Positions 30,412-38,329 of a stretch of 64,000 nt of DNA are shown in pieces. This DNA comes from Pandoraea sp. PE-S2T-3 (GTDB lineage Bacteria > Pseudomonadota > Gammaproteobacteria > Burkholderiales > Burkholderiaceae), in the NCBI RefSeq assembly GCF_002179965.1, contig NZ_NGUQ01000014.1, forward strand, positions 124,001 to 188,000, in the 5' to 3' direction. The notes beneath the pieces were generated by a model. The model was not told the DNA's origin. It did not search any database and was given only the letters and a program-made list of their open reading frames with translations. Both the position numbers and the translations under genes were made by a program. How positions within the stretch are numbered: the stretch's first letter is position 1; each line of letters begins with the position of its first letter.

Positions 30412-31842
30412 ATGCGTTATGGGACAATCCATCTCTTTGCGCCAGCCGTCCCCCCCATCGTGTCGCGCGCCGTCATTATTCCGCTCATCATCGCTTGCGC
30501 CCTGTTCATGGAGAACATCGACGCAACGGTGATCACCACCTCGCTGCCTGCCATGGCACGCGACCTGCACCAGGCCCCGATCTCACTGAAGATGGCACTC
30601 ACGGCCTACGTCGTGGGGCTGGGTATCTTCATTCCAATCTGCGGCTGGGTCTCCGACCGTTTCGGCGCACGAAACGTTTTCCGCACCGCCATCGGCATCT
30701 TCATGGCCGGGTCGATCCTGTGTGCGCTGTCGTTCTCGCTGCCGACCTTCGTCTTTGCGCGCTTCCTGCAAGGCGTGGGCGGCGCGATGATGGTGCCGGT
30801 CGGCCGGCTCGTCATCTTCCGCGCGGTGCCCAAGCACGATCTGGTCAAGGCGATCGGCTACCTGACGATGCCTGCGCTGCTAGGCCCGGTCATCGGCCCG
30901 CCGCTGGGCGGCGCGATCACCGCCTATCTGCACTGGCGCTGGATTTTCTTCATCAATATTCCGGTCAGCCTGCTGGGGATTTATCTCGCGGGCAAGTACA
31001 TCGATAACGACCGGGGCGGCGACGCCGGCAAGCTCGATACGGTCGGTTTCGTACTGTCGGCACTCGGCAGCGGCCTGTTGATGCTGGGGCTCGCCATGAT
31101 CGGCGAACATCAGGTGCCCGACAGCGTCGTCATCGTCATGTGTGTGCTGGGTGCCGTCTTCCTCTATGGCTACTGGTGGCACGCCAATCGCACCGAGACG
31201 CCGCTGCTCGATTTCCGGCTGCTGCGCATTCCCACCTTCCACGCGAGTGTGGTCGGGGGCTCGCTGTTTCGCATCGGTCTGGGCGCCGTGCCGTTTCTGC
31301 TGCCGCTGGCGTTGCAGGAAGGGCTGCATATGGACCCGTTCGAGTCCGGCATGATTACCTGCGCCTCAGCGTTCGGCGCGATTTTCATGAAGGCCATTGC
31401 GCAGCGCGTGCTGGCACGCTTCGGTTTCCGGCGAGTGCTGATCGTCAATGCCGCGTTCGCTGGACTGGCGCTCGCGTCGTACGGTCTTTTCACGCACAAC
31501 ACGCCGGTGCTTGTGATGTTGGGCGTGGTGGCGTTCGGCGGCTTCTTCCCGTCGTTGCAGTTCACCTGCCTGAATTCGATCGTATACGCCGACATTGCGA
31601 GCGGTGACGCGAGCCGGGCGACGAGCCTCGCGAGCGTGATTCAGCAGTTGTCGCTGGGGCTGGGCGTGACGATTGCCGGGATGGTCTTGCAGGCGAGCAG
31701 CCGGCTCGCGGGGCACGAGCAACTGACGGCCAGCGATTTCCTGCCCGCGTTTCTCGTGATCGGGCTGTTCTCGTGGCTCTCGATTCCGGTCACCCGCCGC
31801 CTGCCCGCCGATGCGGGGACCGAACTGGCAAGACGGCACTGA
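30412..31842 (+). CDS. MFS drug transporter, DHA2 family
   Basis: The protein has 476 residues and is very hydrophobic, with about 13-14 predicted membrane segments. Near the N-terminus it carries the DHA2 motif ALFMENIDATVITTSLPAMA, then the loop motif GWVSDRFGARNVFR and a motif-C-like stretch GPVIGPPLGG. These proteins export drugs or metabolites by proton antiport. GAAGG six bases upstream supports ATG 30412. No periplasmic adaptor gene is adjacent, so it probably works alone. It converges on the YeeE/YedE pair. Confidence 0.88.
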   Translation: MRYGTIHLFAPAVPPIVSRAVIIPLIIACALFMENIDATVITTSLPAMARDLHQAPISLKMALTAYVVGLGIFIPICGWVSDRFGARNVFRTAIGIFMAGSILCALSFSLPTFVFARFLQGVGGAMMVPVGRLVIFRAVPKHDLVKAIGYLTMPALLGPVIGPPLGGAITAYLHWRWIFFINIPVSLLGIYLAGKYIDNDRGGDAGKLDTVGFVLSALGSGLLMLGLAMIGEHQVPDSVVIVMCVLGAVFLYGYWWHANRTETPLLDFRLLRIPTFHASVVGGSLFRIGLGAVPFLLPLALQEGLHMDPFESGMITCASAFGAIFMKAIAQRVLARFGFRRVLIVNAAFAGLALASYGLFTHNTPVLVMLGVVAFGGFFPSLQFTCLNSIVYADIASGDASRATSLASVIQQLSLGLGVTIAGMVLQASSRLAGHEQLTASDFLPAFLVIGLFSWLSIPVTRRLPADAGTELARRH

Positions 31843-31878
31843 CGTTCGCGGACCGGACACGGACGCCCATCCACCCGG

Positions 31879-32331
31879 TCAGCCCTTGTTCGATCCCATC
31901 GATGCCGCGTGTTTGTCTGCCCGTGCGGGCAACATCGCGTGAATCGCCATACCGGCGAGCATCGCCAAGACGAATGTCAGCCCCTTGCCTGAGCCCGCGC
32001 CAAGCAACACGAGCGCCGGCCCCGGGCAGATCCCGGCGATCCCCCATCCGATGCCGAACAGCAGCGCACCGAGCACCAGACGCTTGTCGATGCCGTGCAG
32101 GCTAGGCCATGCGCGCGGCTCGCCCGTCCACGCCATCGGCTGCGCACGCGCCAGTCGGAAGCCGGCCAGACCGACGGCAATGGCACCGCCCATGACAAAC
32201 GCGAGCGACGGGTCCCAGCGCCCGGCGATATCGAGAAACCCGAGCACCTTCGCCGGGTTGGCCATGCCGGCGAGTATCAGGCCGAGGCCGAAGATCAGCC
32301 CGCCAACGAACGCCAATGCAAACTTCTTCAT
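31879..32331 (-). CDS. YeeE/YedE family membrane protein, second half (DUF6691)
   Basis: The protein has 150 residues and about four membrane segments. It begins [34 protein letters not shown] and contains [15 protein letters not shown]; the GMANPAKV and CPGPAL phrases, with a Cys in the latter, are typical of the family. YeeE/YedE proteins move sulfur species such as thiosulfate. Its ATG overlaps the upstream gene's stop (ATGA), and GGGAGG lies before it. Together with the next gene it forms a split transporter, as often found in BigR-controlled sulfide loci. Confidence 0.88.
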   Translation of the reverse strand: MKKFALAFVGGLIFGLGLILAGMANPAKVLGFLDIAGRWDPSLAFVMGGAIAVGLAGFRLARAQPMAWTGEPRAWPSLHGIDKRLVLGALLFGIGWGIAGICPGPALVLLGAGSGKGLTFVLAMLAGMAIHAMLPARADKHAASMGSNKG

Positions 32332-32774
32332 GCCGCACCTCCCACATGCAATACGTGCCGCACGACGAACACCGTGAGGAAGCCCGTCGCCATGAAACAC
32401 AGCGTGGCGGCCAGCGATCGCCACGACAGTCGCGACAAGCCGCAAACCCCATGACCGCTCGTGCAGCCCGAGCCGAGCCGTGTGCCGAAGCCGACCAGCA
32501 AGCCCGCCCCGACCAGCATGGCGAAATTCGCGTCGATTTGCGCTTCCGGCACGACCGCCAGCAGGCGATACCCCCAAGGAGCGGCCATCAGCCCGACGAT
32601 GAACGCCAGCCGCCAGCCGACGTCACCCGCGCGCGGGCGCAACAAGCCACCGACGATGCCGGAAATCCCGGCGATGCGGCCATTGGCGAGCATGAGCCAG
32701 ACGGCAGCCACGCCGATCAGCACGCCACCGGCCAGTGCCGTCCACGGCGTGAAGTGAAGGGTATCGAGGGTCAT
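32328..32774 (-). CDS. YeeE/YedE family membrane protein, first half
   Basis: The protein has 148 residues and about four membrane segments. It carries the signature [20 protein letters not shown], whose Cys residues line the sulfur path in YeeE homologues, and an N-terminal [27 protein letters not shown]. It pairs with the gene at 31879-32331, which it overlaps by four bases. It lies 79 bases downstream of the BigR-like regulator in the same orientation. ATG 32774 is chosen over a GTG nine codons upstream; both have weak ribosome sites. Likely role: uptake or export of thiosulfate or a related sulfur compound. Confidence 0.88.
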   Translation of the reverse strand: MTLDTLHFTPWTALAGGVLIGVAAVWLMLANGRIAGISGIVGGLLRPRAGDVGWRLAFIVGLMAAPWGYRLLAVVPEAQIDANFAMLVGAGLLVGFGTRLGSGCTSGHGVCGLSRLSWRSLAATLCFMATGFLTVFVVRHVLHVGGAA

Positions 32775-32853
32775 GGGCGGTCGATCCAACAGAGAAAACA
32801 CAGACGACGGGCAGTGCGACGGCGGACGGTGAAGGCCTTACCGGCGCATCGCG

Positions 32854-33288
32854 TCACGGTTTAGGGCAGAACTGATCGTAGAGGCAAGACAGCACGGCAA
32901 GTACGGTGGCGTCGCCAACGGCGTAATAGATACGCTTGCCGTCGCGTCGCGTGGTGACGAGTTGTTCGGTGCGCAGTACGGCGAGTTGTTGCGACAAGGT
33001 CGGCTGCCGGATATCGAGCTGCGATTCCAACTCGCCCACCGAGCGCTCGCCCTGCGTGAGCTGACACAGAATCAGCAGCCGATCTTCATTGGCCAATGCG
33101 CGCAGTAGCTTGGTCGCATCGCGCGCGGCCGTGCGCAAGCGCGCCACGTCCAGCGGCGCACCCGTGCCTGTGCCATCCGGATTCACGGATGTCGGCGGTG
33201 TCGCGACAGCCGAAGCACCGAAGGCATCAGAGGCATGGGAGACGTCAGCGATGTTGGCGTGCAGGGGTGACGAAGTGGCACGTGGCAT
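32854..33288 (-). CDS. ArsR-family sulfide/persulfide sensor, BigR-like
   Basis: The protein has 144 residues. After a variable N-terminal 50 residues comes a winged helix (about 55-135) with RQPTLSQQLAVLR as recognition helix. Cys75 (LILCQL) and Cys141 (QFCP) are 66 residues apart, the spacing of Cys42 and Cys108 that form the sulfide-responsive disulfide in BigR; Cys135 is extra. BigR-type repressors release DNA when persulfide accumulates. The neighbours (YeeE/YedE pair downstream and divergent ETHE1-like hydrolase) are classic BigR targets. An upstream ribosome site is not obvious, so the true start may be further in. Confidence 0.85.
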   Translation of the reverse strand: MPRATSSPLHANIADVSHASDAFGASAVATPPTSVNPDGTGTGAPLDVARLRTAARDATKLLRALANEDRLLILCQLTQGERSVGELESQLDIRQPTLSQQLAVLRTEQLVTTRRDGKRIYYAVGDATVLAVLSCLYDQFCPKP

Positions 33289-33359
33289 GGCAGGATCGAG
33301 GCAATTCGAGGGCGGACGCCGCGCGACGCTATGTCACGCATATCGCGTACACTTTACTC

Positions 33360-33384
33360 GTTTATAATATATCAATCGATAAAC
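33360..33384. promoter_or_regulatory. -10 element and AT-rich palindrome, candidate BigR operator
   Basis: A perfect TATAAT (33363-33368) lies 35 bases before the hydrolase ATG. It sits inside an inverted repeat, GTTTAT (33360-33365) and ATAAAC (33379-33384). A repressor here would cover the -10 box. The position between bigR and its presumed target and the AT-richness fit BigR sites. No -35 box is evident. Confidence 0.55.
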
Positions 33385-33402
33385 CTTTGCAGGAGCCCGG
33401 CC

Positions 33403-34272
33403 ATGTCAGCCACCGCAGCCCACATCGAAGCTTTCTTCGACACCGGCACCTCGACGGTGACCTATGTCGTATTCGATGCGCCGGGCGGTCGCGCGGCGAT
33501 CATCGACCCCGTGCTCGACTACGACCCGAAGGCGGGCCGCACGCACACGGGTTCCGCAGAGCGCGTGCTTGATTTTCTGAAGGCACAGCAACTGACGGTC
33601 GACTGGATTTTGGAAACGCACGCGCACGCCGACCACCTGTCGTCGGCGCGTTGGCTCAAGGAGCGCGTGGGCGGGCGCATCGCCATCGGCGGGCATATCC
33701 GCGACGTGCAACATGTTTTCAAGAAGCTGTTCCATCTCGGGGCCGACGTGCCGCCCGATGGCTCGCAGTTCGATCACCTGTTCGACGATGGTGAGACGTT
33801 CGCCATCGGCAATCTGCAAGCCGAAGCGATGTTCGTCCCCGGTCATACGCCGGCCGATATGGCTTATCGCGTCGGCGATGCGGTATTTGTCGGCGACACG
33901 CTCTTCATGCCCGACGTCGGCACGGCGCGCTGCGATTTTCCCGGTGGCAATGCGCACACGCTCTATCGTTCGATCCGCCGACTGCTGTCGCTGCCTGAAG
34001 CCACGCGTCTGTATATGTGCCACGACTATCCGCCCGCGAGCCGCACGGCGAACTGGCAAACGACGGTCGGCGAACAGCGTCGCGCGAACATCCATGTGCA
34101 CGACGGCATCGACGAAGACGCCTTCGTCGCGATGCGCGAAGCCCGCGACCGGACGCTCGACATGCCCACGCTGATCCTGCCGGCCGTGCAGGTCAACATT
34201 CGCGCCGGTGACATGCCTGCCCCCGAGTCCAACGGCACGCGCTATCTGAAGATTCCGATCAACGCGCTGTAA
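33403..34272 (+). CDS. MBL-fold persulfide dioxygenase-like hydrolase (ETHE1/Blh type)
   Basis: The protein has 289 residues. The metal motif THAHADH (72-78), HTPADMAY and the GDTLFMPDVGTARCDFPGG region match ETHE1-like persulfide dioxygenases, which oxidise glutathione persulfide to sulfite. It lacks the DUF442 phosphatase-like and rhodanese domains fused in some Blh proteins. AGGAG seven bases before ATG 33403 supports the start. It is divergent from the BigR-like gene and controlled through 33360-33384 by inference. The sulfite exporter gene often found in such loci is absent here. Confidence 0.9.
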   Translation: MSATAAHIEAFFDTGTSTVTYVVFDAPGGRAAIIDPVLDYDPKAGRTHTGSAERVLDFLKAQQLTVDWILETHAHADHLSSARWLKERVGGRIAIGGHIRDVQHVFKKLFHLGADVPPDGSQFDHLFDDGETFAIGNLQAEAMFVPGHTPADMAYRVGDAVFVGDTLFMPDVGTARCDFPGGNAHTLYRSIRRLLSLPEATRLYMCHDYPPASRTANWQTTVGEQRRANIHVHDGIDEDAFVAMREARDRTLDMPTLILPAVQVNIRAGDMPAPESNGTRYLKIPINAL

Positions 34273-34285
34273 CTCGCCCTGTAAT

Positions 34286-35200
34286 TCATGCGCTTAACGC
34301 TGCTGGCGCGGCAAGCTGCGACGCCAGCGCCTGACGCGCCTGCGTGACCCAATCGGGCTCACCCCGGCGCGCGGGCAACAAGTGAAACTCCGCGTCGGGC
34401 AGCTTGGGCAAGCGCCGCCGGCTCACCAGCTTCTCGATCCGCATGAGCGACGGCCCCGCCGCCGACGCGTTCAGACACGCCACCCCGAGTCCCGCACTCA
34501 ACGCCAGTTGCAACCCCGCCACCCCGGACGCCACGTGCGCAATCGTGTACGGCACGTGATGCGTGTCGAGCCATTGCGTGGTGAAGCGATGCAGCGCGCA
34601 GGTGTCCGGCAGGACGAGCAGCGGTAACGGCGCGTCGGGATCGAGCACAAAATCGGGGGCGGCCACCCAGTCGAGCGACTCGCGAGACAGCGCAAGCGTA
34701 CCGGCAACGCCATCGCGGCCGAGCGACTTGCCTAGGATGCGCATCGACACCCCGATATCGAACTCCCCCGTGTCGTAACCCGTTTCGATGACACCGCTCT
34801 TGAGAATCGTCACGTGGATGCGCAGCGCCGGGTACACCACCCCGAGATGCCGGAGCATGCGTGCGACTTCGCCGGGGCGGAAGTAGTCGGTAATCGCCAG
34901 CCGCAGTTCTCCCGACAGCGAAAAACCCCGCACGTCGTGCCACGCCTGCTCGCTGTGTGCGAGCAACTGCCGCGCGTGCCCCAGCAAGCGGTCGCCCGCC
35001 GCCGTCGGCGCCACGCCGAGCTTGCCGCGCGTGAACAGCGACACGCCAGCGCGGGCCTCCAGCTTGCGAATCTGTTCGCTCACCGATGACTGCGAGAGAA
35101 AGACCAACGGTGCCGCCGCCGACAGGCTGCCGGCATCCGCGACCGCGACAAAGGTGTGCAACTGATCGAAATCGAATCCCGGCGCCATCATCTCACCCAT
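34286..35200 (-). CDS. LysR-family transcriptional regulator
   Basis: The protein has 304 residues: a winged helix-turn-helix at about 10-68 (FDQLHTFVAVADAGSLSAAA, LSQSSVSEQIRKLEARAG), then a periplasmic-binding-protein-like effector domain about 95-295. Several starts lie close together (35200, 35191, 35188); GGGTGAG sits just before the last two, so the protein may be three or four residues shorter. It is divergent from the tautomerase gene across 153 bases, the usual LysR arrangement with its target. The effector is unknown. Confidence 0.88.
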   Translation of the reverse strand: MGEMMAPGFDFDQLHTFVAVADAGSLSAAAPLVFLSQSSVSEQIRKLEARAGVSLFTRGKLGVAPTAAGDRLLGHARQLLAHSEQAWHDVRGFSLSGELRLAITDYFRPGEVARMLRHLGVVYPALRIHVTILKSGVIETGYDTGEFDIGVSMRILGKSLGRDGVAGTLALSRESLDWVAAPDFVLDPDAPLPLLVLPDTCALHRFTTQWLDTHHVPYTIAHVASGVAGLQLALSAGLGVACLNASAAGPSLMRIEKLVSRRRLPKLPDAEFHLLPARRGEPDWVTQARQALASQLAAPAALSA

Positions 35201-35209
35201 TTGATAAAC

Positions 35210-35224
35210 CGATGGATCACATCG
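35210..35224. promoter_or_regulatory. Candidate LysR binding palindrome
   Basis: CGATG and CATCG form a perfect 5-bp inverted repeat with a five-base spacer, directly upstream of the LysR start and in the divergent region shared with the tautomerase. Size and symmetry suit a LysR regulatory half-site. Short palindromes also arise by chance. Confidence 0.35.
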
Positions 35225-35353
35225 TAAATTCCCGCTTTTCCGATGTCAACCGAGACCCTAGACTGAAGTCACGCTTTTCAGACGCCCGGACGGCGCCAAC
35301 CTAAGGGCCAACCCCGGCGCCGACACTTTCGTCACCACTTCAGGAGTCTCGTC

Positions 35354-35752
35354 ATGCCCCATCTCGTTCTGCAACTCTCCGGCACGCCCAACGACAAGCT
35401 CACCCGCGATGCCGTGCGCGCCGTCTCGCAACTCACTGTCGACGTGCTTCACAAGGCACCCGAGGTGATCGCCGTCACCGTCGACTACATTCCGCACGAG
35501 CGCTGGTTCATTGGTGGCGCACCGCTCGCCGAGCAGGGGAAAAACGCCTTCCATCTGGATATCAGCGTGACCGACGAGACGAATACGAAAGCCGAGAAAG
35601 CGCAGTACATCGCACAGGTGTTCGAGACGCTGTCGGGCTTGCTCGGCAACGTGCACGCGTGCTCGTACATTCACGTGATCGACGCACGCGCCGCCGCATA
35701 TGGTTACGGTGGCCGCACGCAGGAATTCCGGCATCAGCACACCGCAAAATAA
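35354..35752 (+). CDS. Tautomerase family protein (4-oxalocrotonate tautomerase-like)
   Basis: The protein has 132 residues. The Pro immediately after Met is the expected N-terminal catalytic base once Met is removed, and the fold-defining beta-alpha-beta repeat is recognisable (PHLVLQLSG; SYIHVIDARAAAYGYGG). At 132 residues it is about twice the size of the short 62-residue enzymes. It has an AGGAG ribosome site nine bases upstream. Such enzymes catalyse keto-enol tautomerisation or dehalogenation; the substrate is unknown. It is divergent from a LysR regulator that probably controls it. Confidence 0.85.
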   Translation: MPHLVLQLSGTPNDKLTRDAVRAVSQLTVDVLHKAPEVIAVTVDYIPHERWFIGGAPLAEQGKNAFHLDISVTDETNTKAEKAQYIAQVFETLSGLLGNVHACSYIHVIDARAAAYGYGGRTQEFRHQHTAK

Positions 35753-35791
35753 GTGGCGGCTAACATTCACCATCCGTTCACCATCGTGTCG

Positions 35792-35861
35792 ACCGGCGGG
35801 CAATCCCGACTGCCCGCCGGTTTCGTAAAAACACGTGAAAGCCGCTGCTCATGCGGCTTTT
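35792..35861 (+). terminator. Two consecutive terminator-like hairpins
   Basis: The first stem pairs 35792-35802 with 35811-35821 (11 bp, GC-rich) and is followed by TTT. The second pairs 35838-35845 with 35853-35860 (8 bp) and is followed by TTTT. Both lie after the tautomerase stop and before the next gene, so they probably end its transcript. Confidence 0.6.
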
Positions 35862-35977
35862 CGGCCAACAGAACGAAACAATTCCAACACTTTCTTACGA
35901 CTATTTGCTTCGTTATTCGCCACTTCACCTCGTACGATGAAAGCGCATTCAAAGACATCGCTTTCAAGGGGGCGAAT

Positions 35978-36352
35978 ATGAAAAAACTGACTCTTACCAT
36001 CGCGCTCGTTGCCGCCACGCTTGGCGGTATTGCAGTGGCACCCGCGCAAGCTCAGGTGGGTGTTTCGATCAGCATCGGCGCACCGCCGCCGCCGCGTTAC
36101 GAAGTGGTGCCGGCGCCGCGTCCCGGCTATGCATGGGCACCGGGCTTCTGGGATTGGGACGGCCATCGCCACGTATGGGTGGGCGGTCACTGGGAACGCG
36201 CACGTCCGGGCTACGCCTATCGTGCACCGGTCTGGCATCAGGGCCCGCACGGCTGGGCGCTCGATCGCGGCGGCTGGGACCATGGTCCGGGACCGGATCG
36301 TCATGATGACCACGACCGCGATCACGACCATCGTTACGACCACCACGGCTGA
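35978..36352 (+). CDS. Secreted YXWGXW-repeat-type protein
   Basis: The protein has 124 residues. A signal peptide (MKKLTLTIALVAATLGG, cleaved after about residue 25 at AQA) precedes a Trp/Tyr/Gly-rich segment with two copies of a pattern such as GYAWAPGFWDWDG and WVGGHWERARPGY, the hallmark of YXWGXW proteins. The tail is a His/Asp-rich stretch (DRHDDHDRDHDHRYDHHG) that could bind metal ions. GGGGGCG precedes ATG 35978. Function is unknown; it is likely periplasmic or envelope-associated. The upstream in-frame extension to 35753 crosses terminator hairpins and is not used. Confidence 0.82.
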   Translation: MKKLTLTIALVAATLGGIAVAPAQAQVGVSISIGAPPPPRYEVVPAPRPGYAWAPGFWDWDGHRHVWVGGHWERARPGYAYRAPVWHQGPHGWALDRGGWDHGPGPDRHDDHDRDHDHRYDHHG

Positions 36353-36423
36353 TCTTCCGGCAGTACGGCGAGCGTGACCATCGGCACGCTCGCATCATTG
36401 CCAATCGGCATGAAACACCCCGC

Positions 36424-36452
36424 ACGCCGGCGCTTATCTGCGCCGGCGTTTT
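36424..36452 (+). terminator. Rho-independent terminator
   Basis: A perfect 10-bp stem (36424-36433 with 36440-36449, six-base loop) is followed by TTTT. It lies 72 bases after the secreted-protein stop. A second, T-less hairpin (36368-36376 with 36385-36393) precedes it. Confidence 0.75.
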
Positions 36453-36614
36453 GCTAAGAAAAATCGATTGGTTGGGCCCGCATGCGCGCCCCGTTATCGT
36501 GTGAAACCCGCTCGCCACTATCCGTGACGAGTTACCGCCGAACCCTGTCCGGAATATCCCCGGCGGTATCGAGTGAAGGTTTTACGCGTCTTAAAAAACG
36601 GAGCCCATCAGGCC

Positions 36615-37490
36615 ATGCAAAACAACAATCGCACACCACGCGCCAATCACACCCAGCACACCCAACGCCACCGTCGCGGCCGCACCTCGGTCTTCGCCGC
36701 CGCCCTCCTCTCTGCCATTGCGCTGCTGCCGCTCGCAGCACATGCCGACAAGCTCGACGACATCAAGAAGGCCGGCGTGCTGCGCGTTGCCACGTTCGAC
36801 AGCAACCCGCCGTTCGGCTACGTCGATGCGAAGTCGCACAAGATCATCGGTCTGGATGTCGACTACGCCAAGGCCATCGCCGACAAGCTGGGCGTGAAGC
36901 TCGAACTGCAACCGACGAACCCCGCCAACCGCATTCCGTTCCTGACGTCGAAGAAGGTCGACCTCGTGCTCGCCAACTTCACGATCACGGATGAGCGCGC
37001 CAAGCAGGTCGACTTCAGCATCCCGTACTTCTCGTCGGGTCAGCAGTTCCTTGCGAAGAAGGGCACGCTCTCGTCGGCGGATCAACTGAGCAAGCTGCGC
37101 GTCGGCGCCGACAAGGGCACCACCAACGAAATCACACTGCGCGAGAAATACCCGAGCACGACCATCGTGGCCTTCGACGACACGCCGTTCGCCTTCGCCG
37201 CCCTGCGTGCGGGCACCGTACAGGCGATTACGCAGGACGGCCCGAAGCTGGTCGGCCTGCTCGCCAACGTGCCCGACAAGCAGAACTACGAAATCCCGGC
37301 GTTCACGATCTCGAACGACTACATGGGCGTGGGCGTGCCCAAGGGTGAAGAGCGCCTGACGGCCTTCGTGAACGACACGCTGCGTGGTCTGGAAAAAGAC
37401 GGCACCGCCGTCAACATCTACAACCGCTGGTTCGGCCCGCAAACGTCGCAGCCGCTGCCGCGTCTGTTCAAGATCGGCGACAAGGTCTGA
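36615..37490 (+). CDS. Amino-acid ABC transporter, periplasmic substrate-binding protein
   Basis: The protein has 291 residues. A basic N-terminus and hydrophobic core end at ALA-type site AAHA (about residue 44), then the family-3 solute-binding fold: IKKAGVLRVATFDSNPPFGY, a Walker-independent binding motif KVDLVLANFTITDERAKQVDFS, and NIYNRWFG near the end. It captures a polar amino acid, by family. ATG 36615 lies close after AGG; an upstream GTG at 36573 would only lengthen the n-region. It is followed after 114 bases by two permease genes in the same direction. Confidence 0.9.
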   Translation: MQNNNRTPRANHTQHTQRHRRGRTSVFAAALLSAIALLPLAAHADKLDDIKKAGVLRVATFDSNPPFGYVDAKSHKIIGLDVDYAKAIADKLGVKLELQPTNPANRIPFLTSKKVDLVLANFTITDERAKQVDFSIPYFSSGQQFLAKKGTLSSADQLSKLRVGADKGTTNEITLREKYPSTTIVAFDDTPFAFAALRAGTVQAITQDGPKLVGLLANVPDKQNYEIPAFTISNDYMGVGVPKGEERLTAFVNDTLRGLEKDGTAVNIYNRWFGPQTSQPLPRLFKIGDKV

Positions 37491-37604
37491 GTCTGGTACC
37501 GCCAGCCATACCGGCGGTGACCCCGCAGTGACCCGCCCGCCAGCCGGGGTACAGGAGGATGCGTCCTCGTGTGCCCCGGCGTTTTTGCTTGGACATCCCC
37601 TGTC

Positions 37605-38327
37605 ATGATCGATTGGCTCGCCCCGAAATACCTCAGTTGGCTGCTGCACGGCTTCGTCGTCACCGTCGCGTTGGCGGCCGTGGTGAGCGCCGCCGCCACA
37701 TGGCTCGGCTTCGGGCTCGCGCTGGCACGCAACTCGCAAAGCGCGCTGTTTTCACGCCCTGCGGCGGCATTTGTCGCGCTCATGCGCAACACGCCGCTGC
37801 TGGTGCAATTGTTCTTCTGGTACTTCGGCGTTGCCGCGCTGTTGCCTGCGAGCGTCGTGGCATGGCTCTCTCAACCCCACACGTGGCATCTGGTGCTGTT
37901 CGACATTCGCTGGCCCGCGCTTGAGACGCTTGCCGGTTTCGTCGGCCTCACGCTTTACACCACCGCGTTCATCGGCGAGGAAATTCGCGCCGGACTACGT
38001 GGCGTGCCGGCCGGTCAGACGCACGCGGCCGCAGCGCTCGGGCTGAGCCGATATGCCGTCTTTCGACACGTGGTGTTGCCGCAAGCGGTGCGCATTGCGC
38101 TGCCGCCGCTGTTCGGCCAGTACATGAATGTGGTGAAGAACTCGTCGCTCACGATGGCCATCGGACTCGCCGAACTGTCATATGCGTCGCGTCAGGTCGA
38201 GACCGAGACGTTCAAGACGTTTCAGGCGTTCGGCATTGCCACCCTGCTCTACGTTGGCGCGATTGCCCTGATCGAAGCGGTCAGCCTCGCGACCACGCAC
38301 CGCCATGCGGCGGCTCCTTCGCGCTGA
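37605..38327 (+). CDS. Amino-acid ABC transporter permease, HisM/GltJ type
   Basis: The protein has 240 residues and about five membrane segments. The EAA loop that contacts the ATPase is clear (EIRAGLRGVPAGQTHAAAAL), followed by the conserved FRHVVLPQAVRIALPPLFGQ. It forms the membrane channel with the next gene product and receives substrate from the binding protein encoded upstream. It is separated from the next permease by two bases. No ATP-binding gene follows in this cluster, so a shared ATPase encoded elsewhere is needed. Confidence 0.9.
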   Translation: MIDWLAPKYLSWLLHGFVVTVALAAVVSAAATWLGFGLALARNSQSALFSRPAAAFVALMRNTPLLVQLFFWYFGVAALLPASVVAWLSQPHTWHLVLFDIRWPALETLAGFVGLTLYTTAFIGEEIRAGLRGVPAGQTHAAAALGLSRYAVFRHVVLPQAVRIALPPLFGQYMNVVKNSSLTMAIGLAELSYASRQVETETFKTFQAFGIATLLYVGAIALIEAVSLATTHRHAAAPSR

Positions 38328-38329
38328 TC

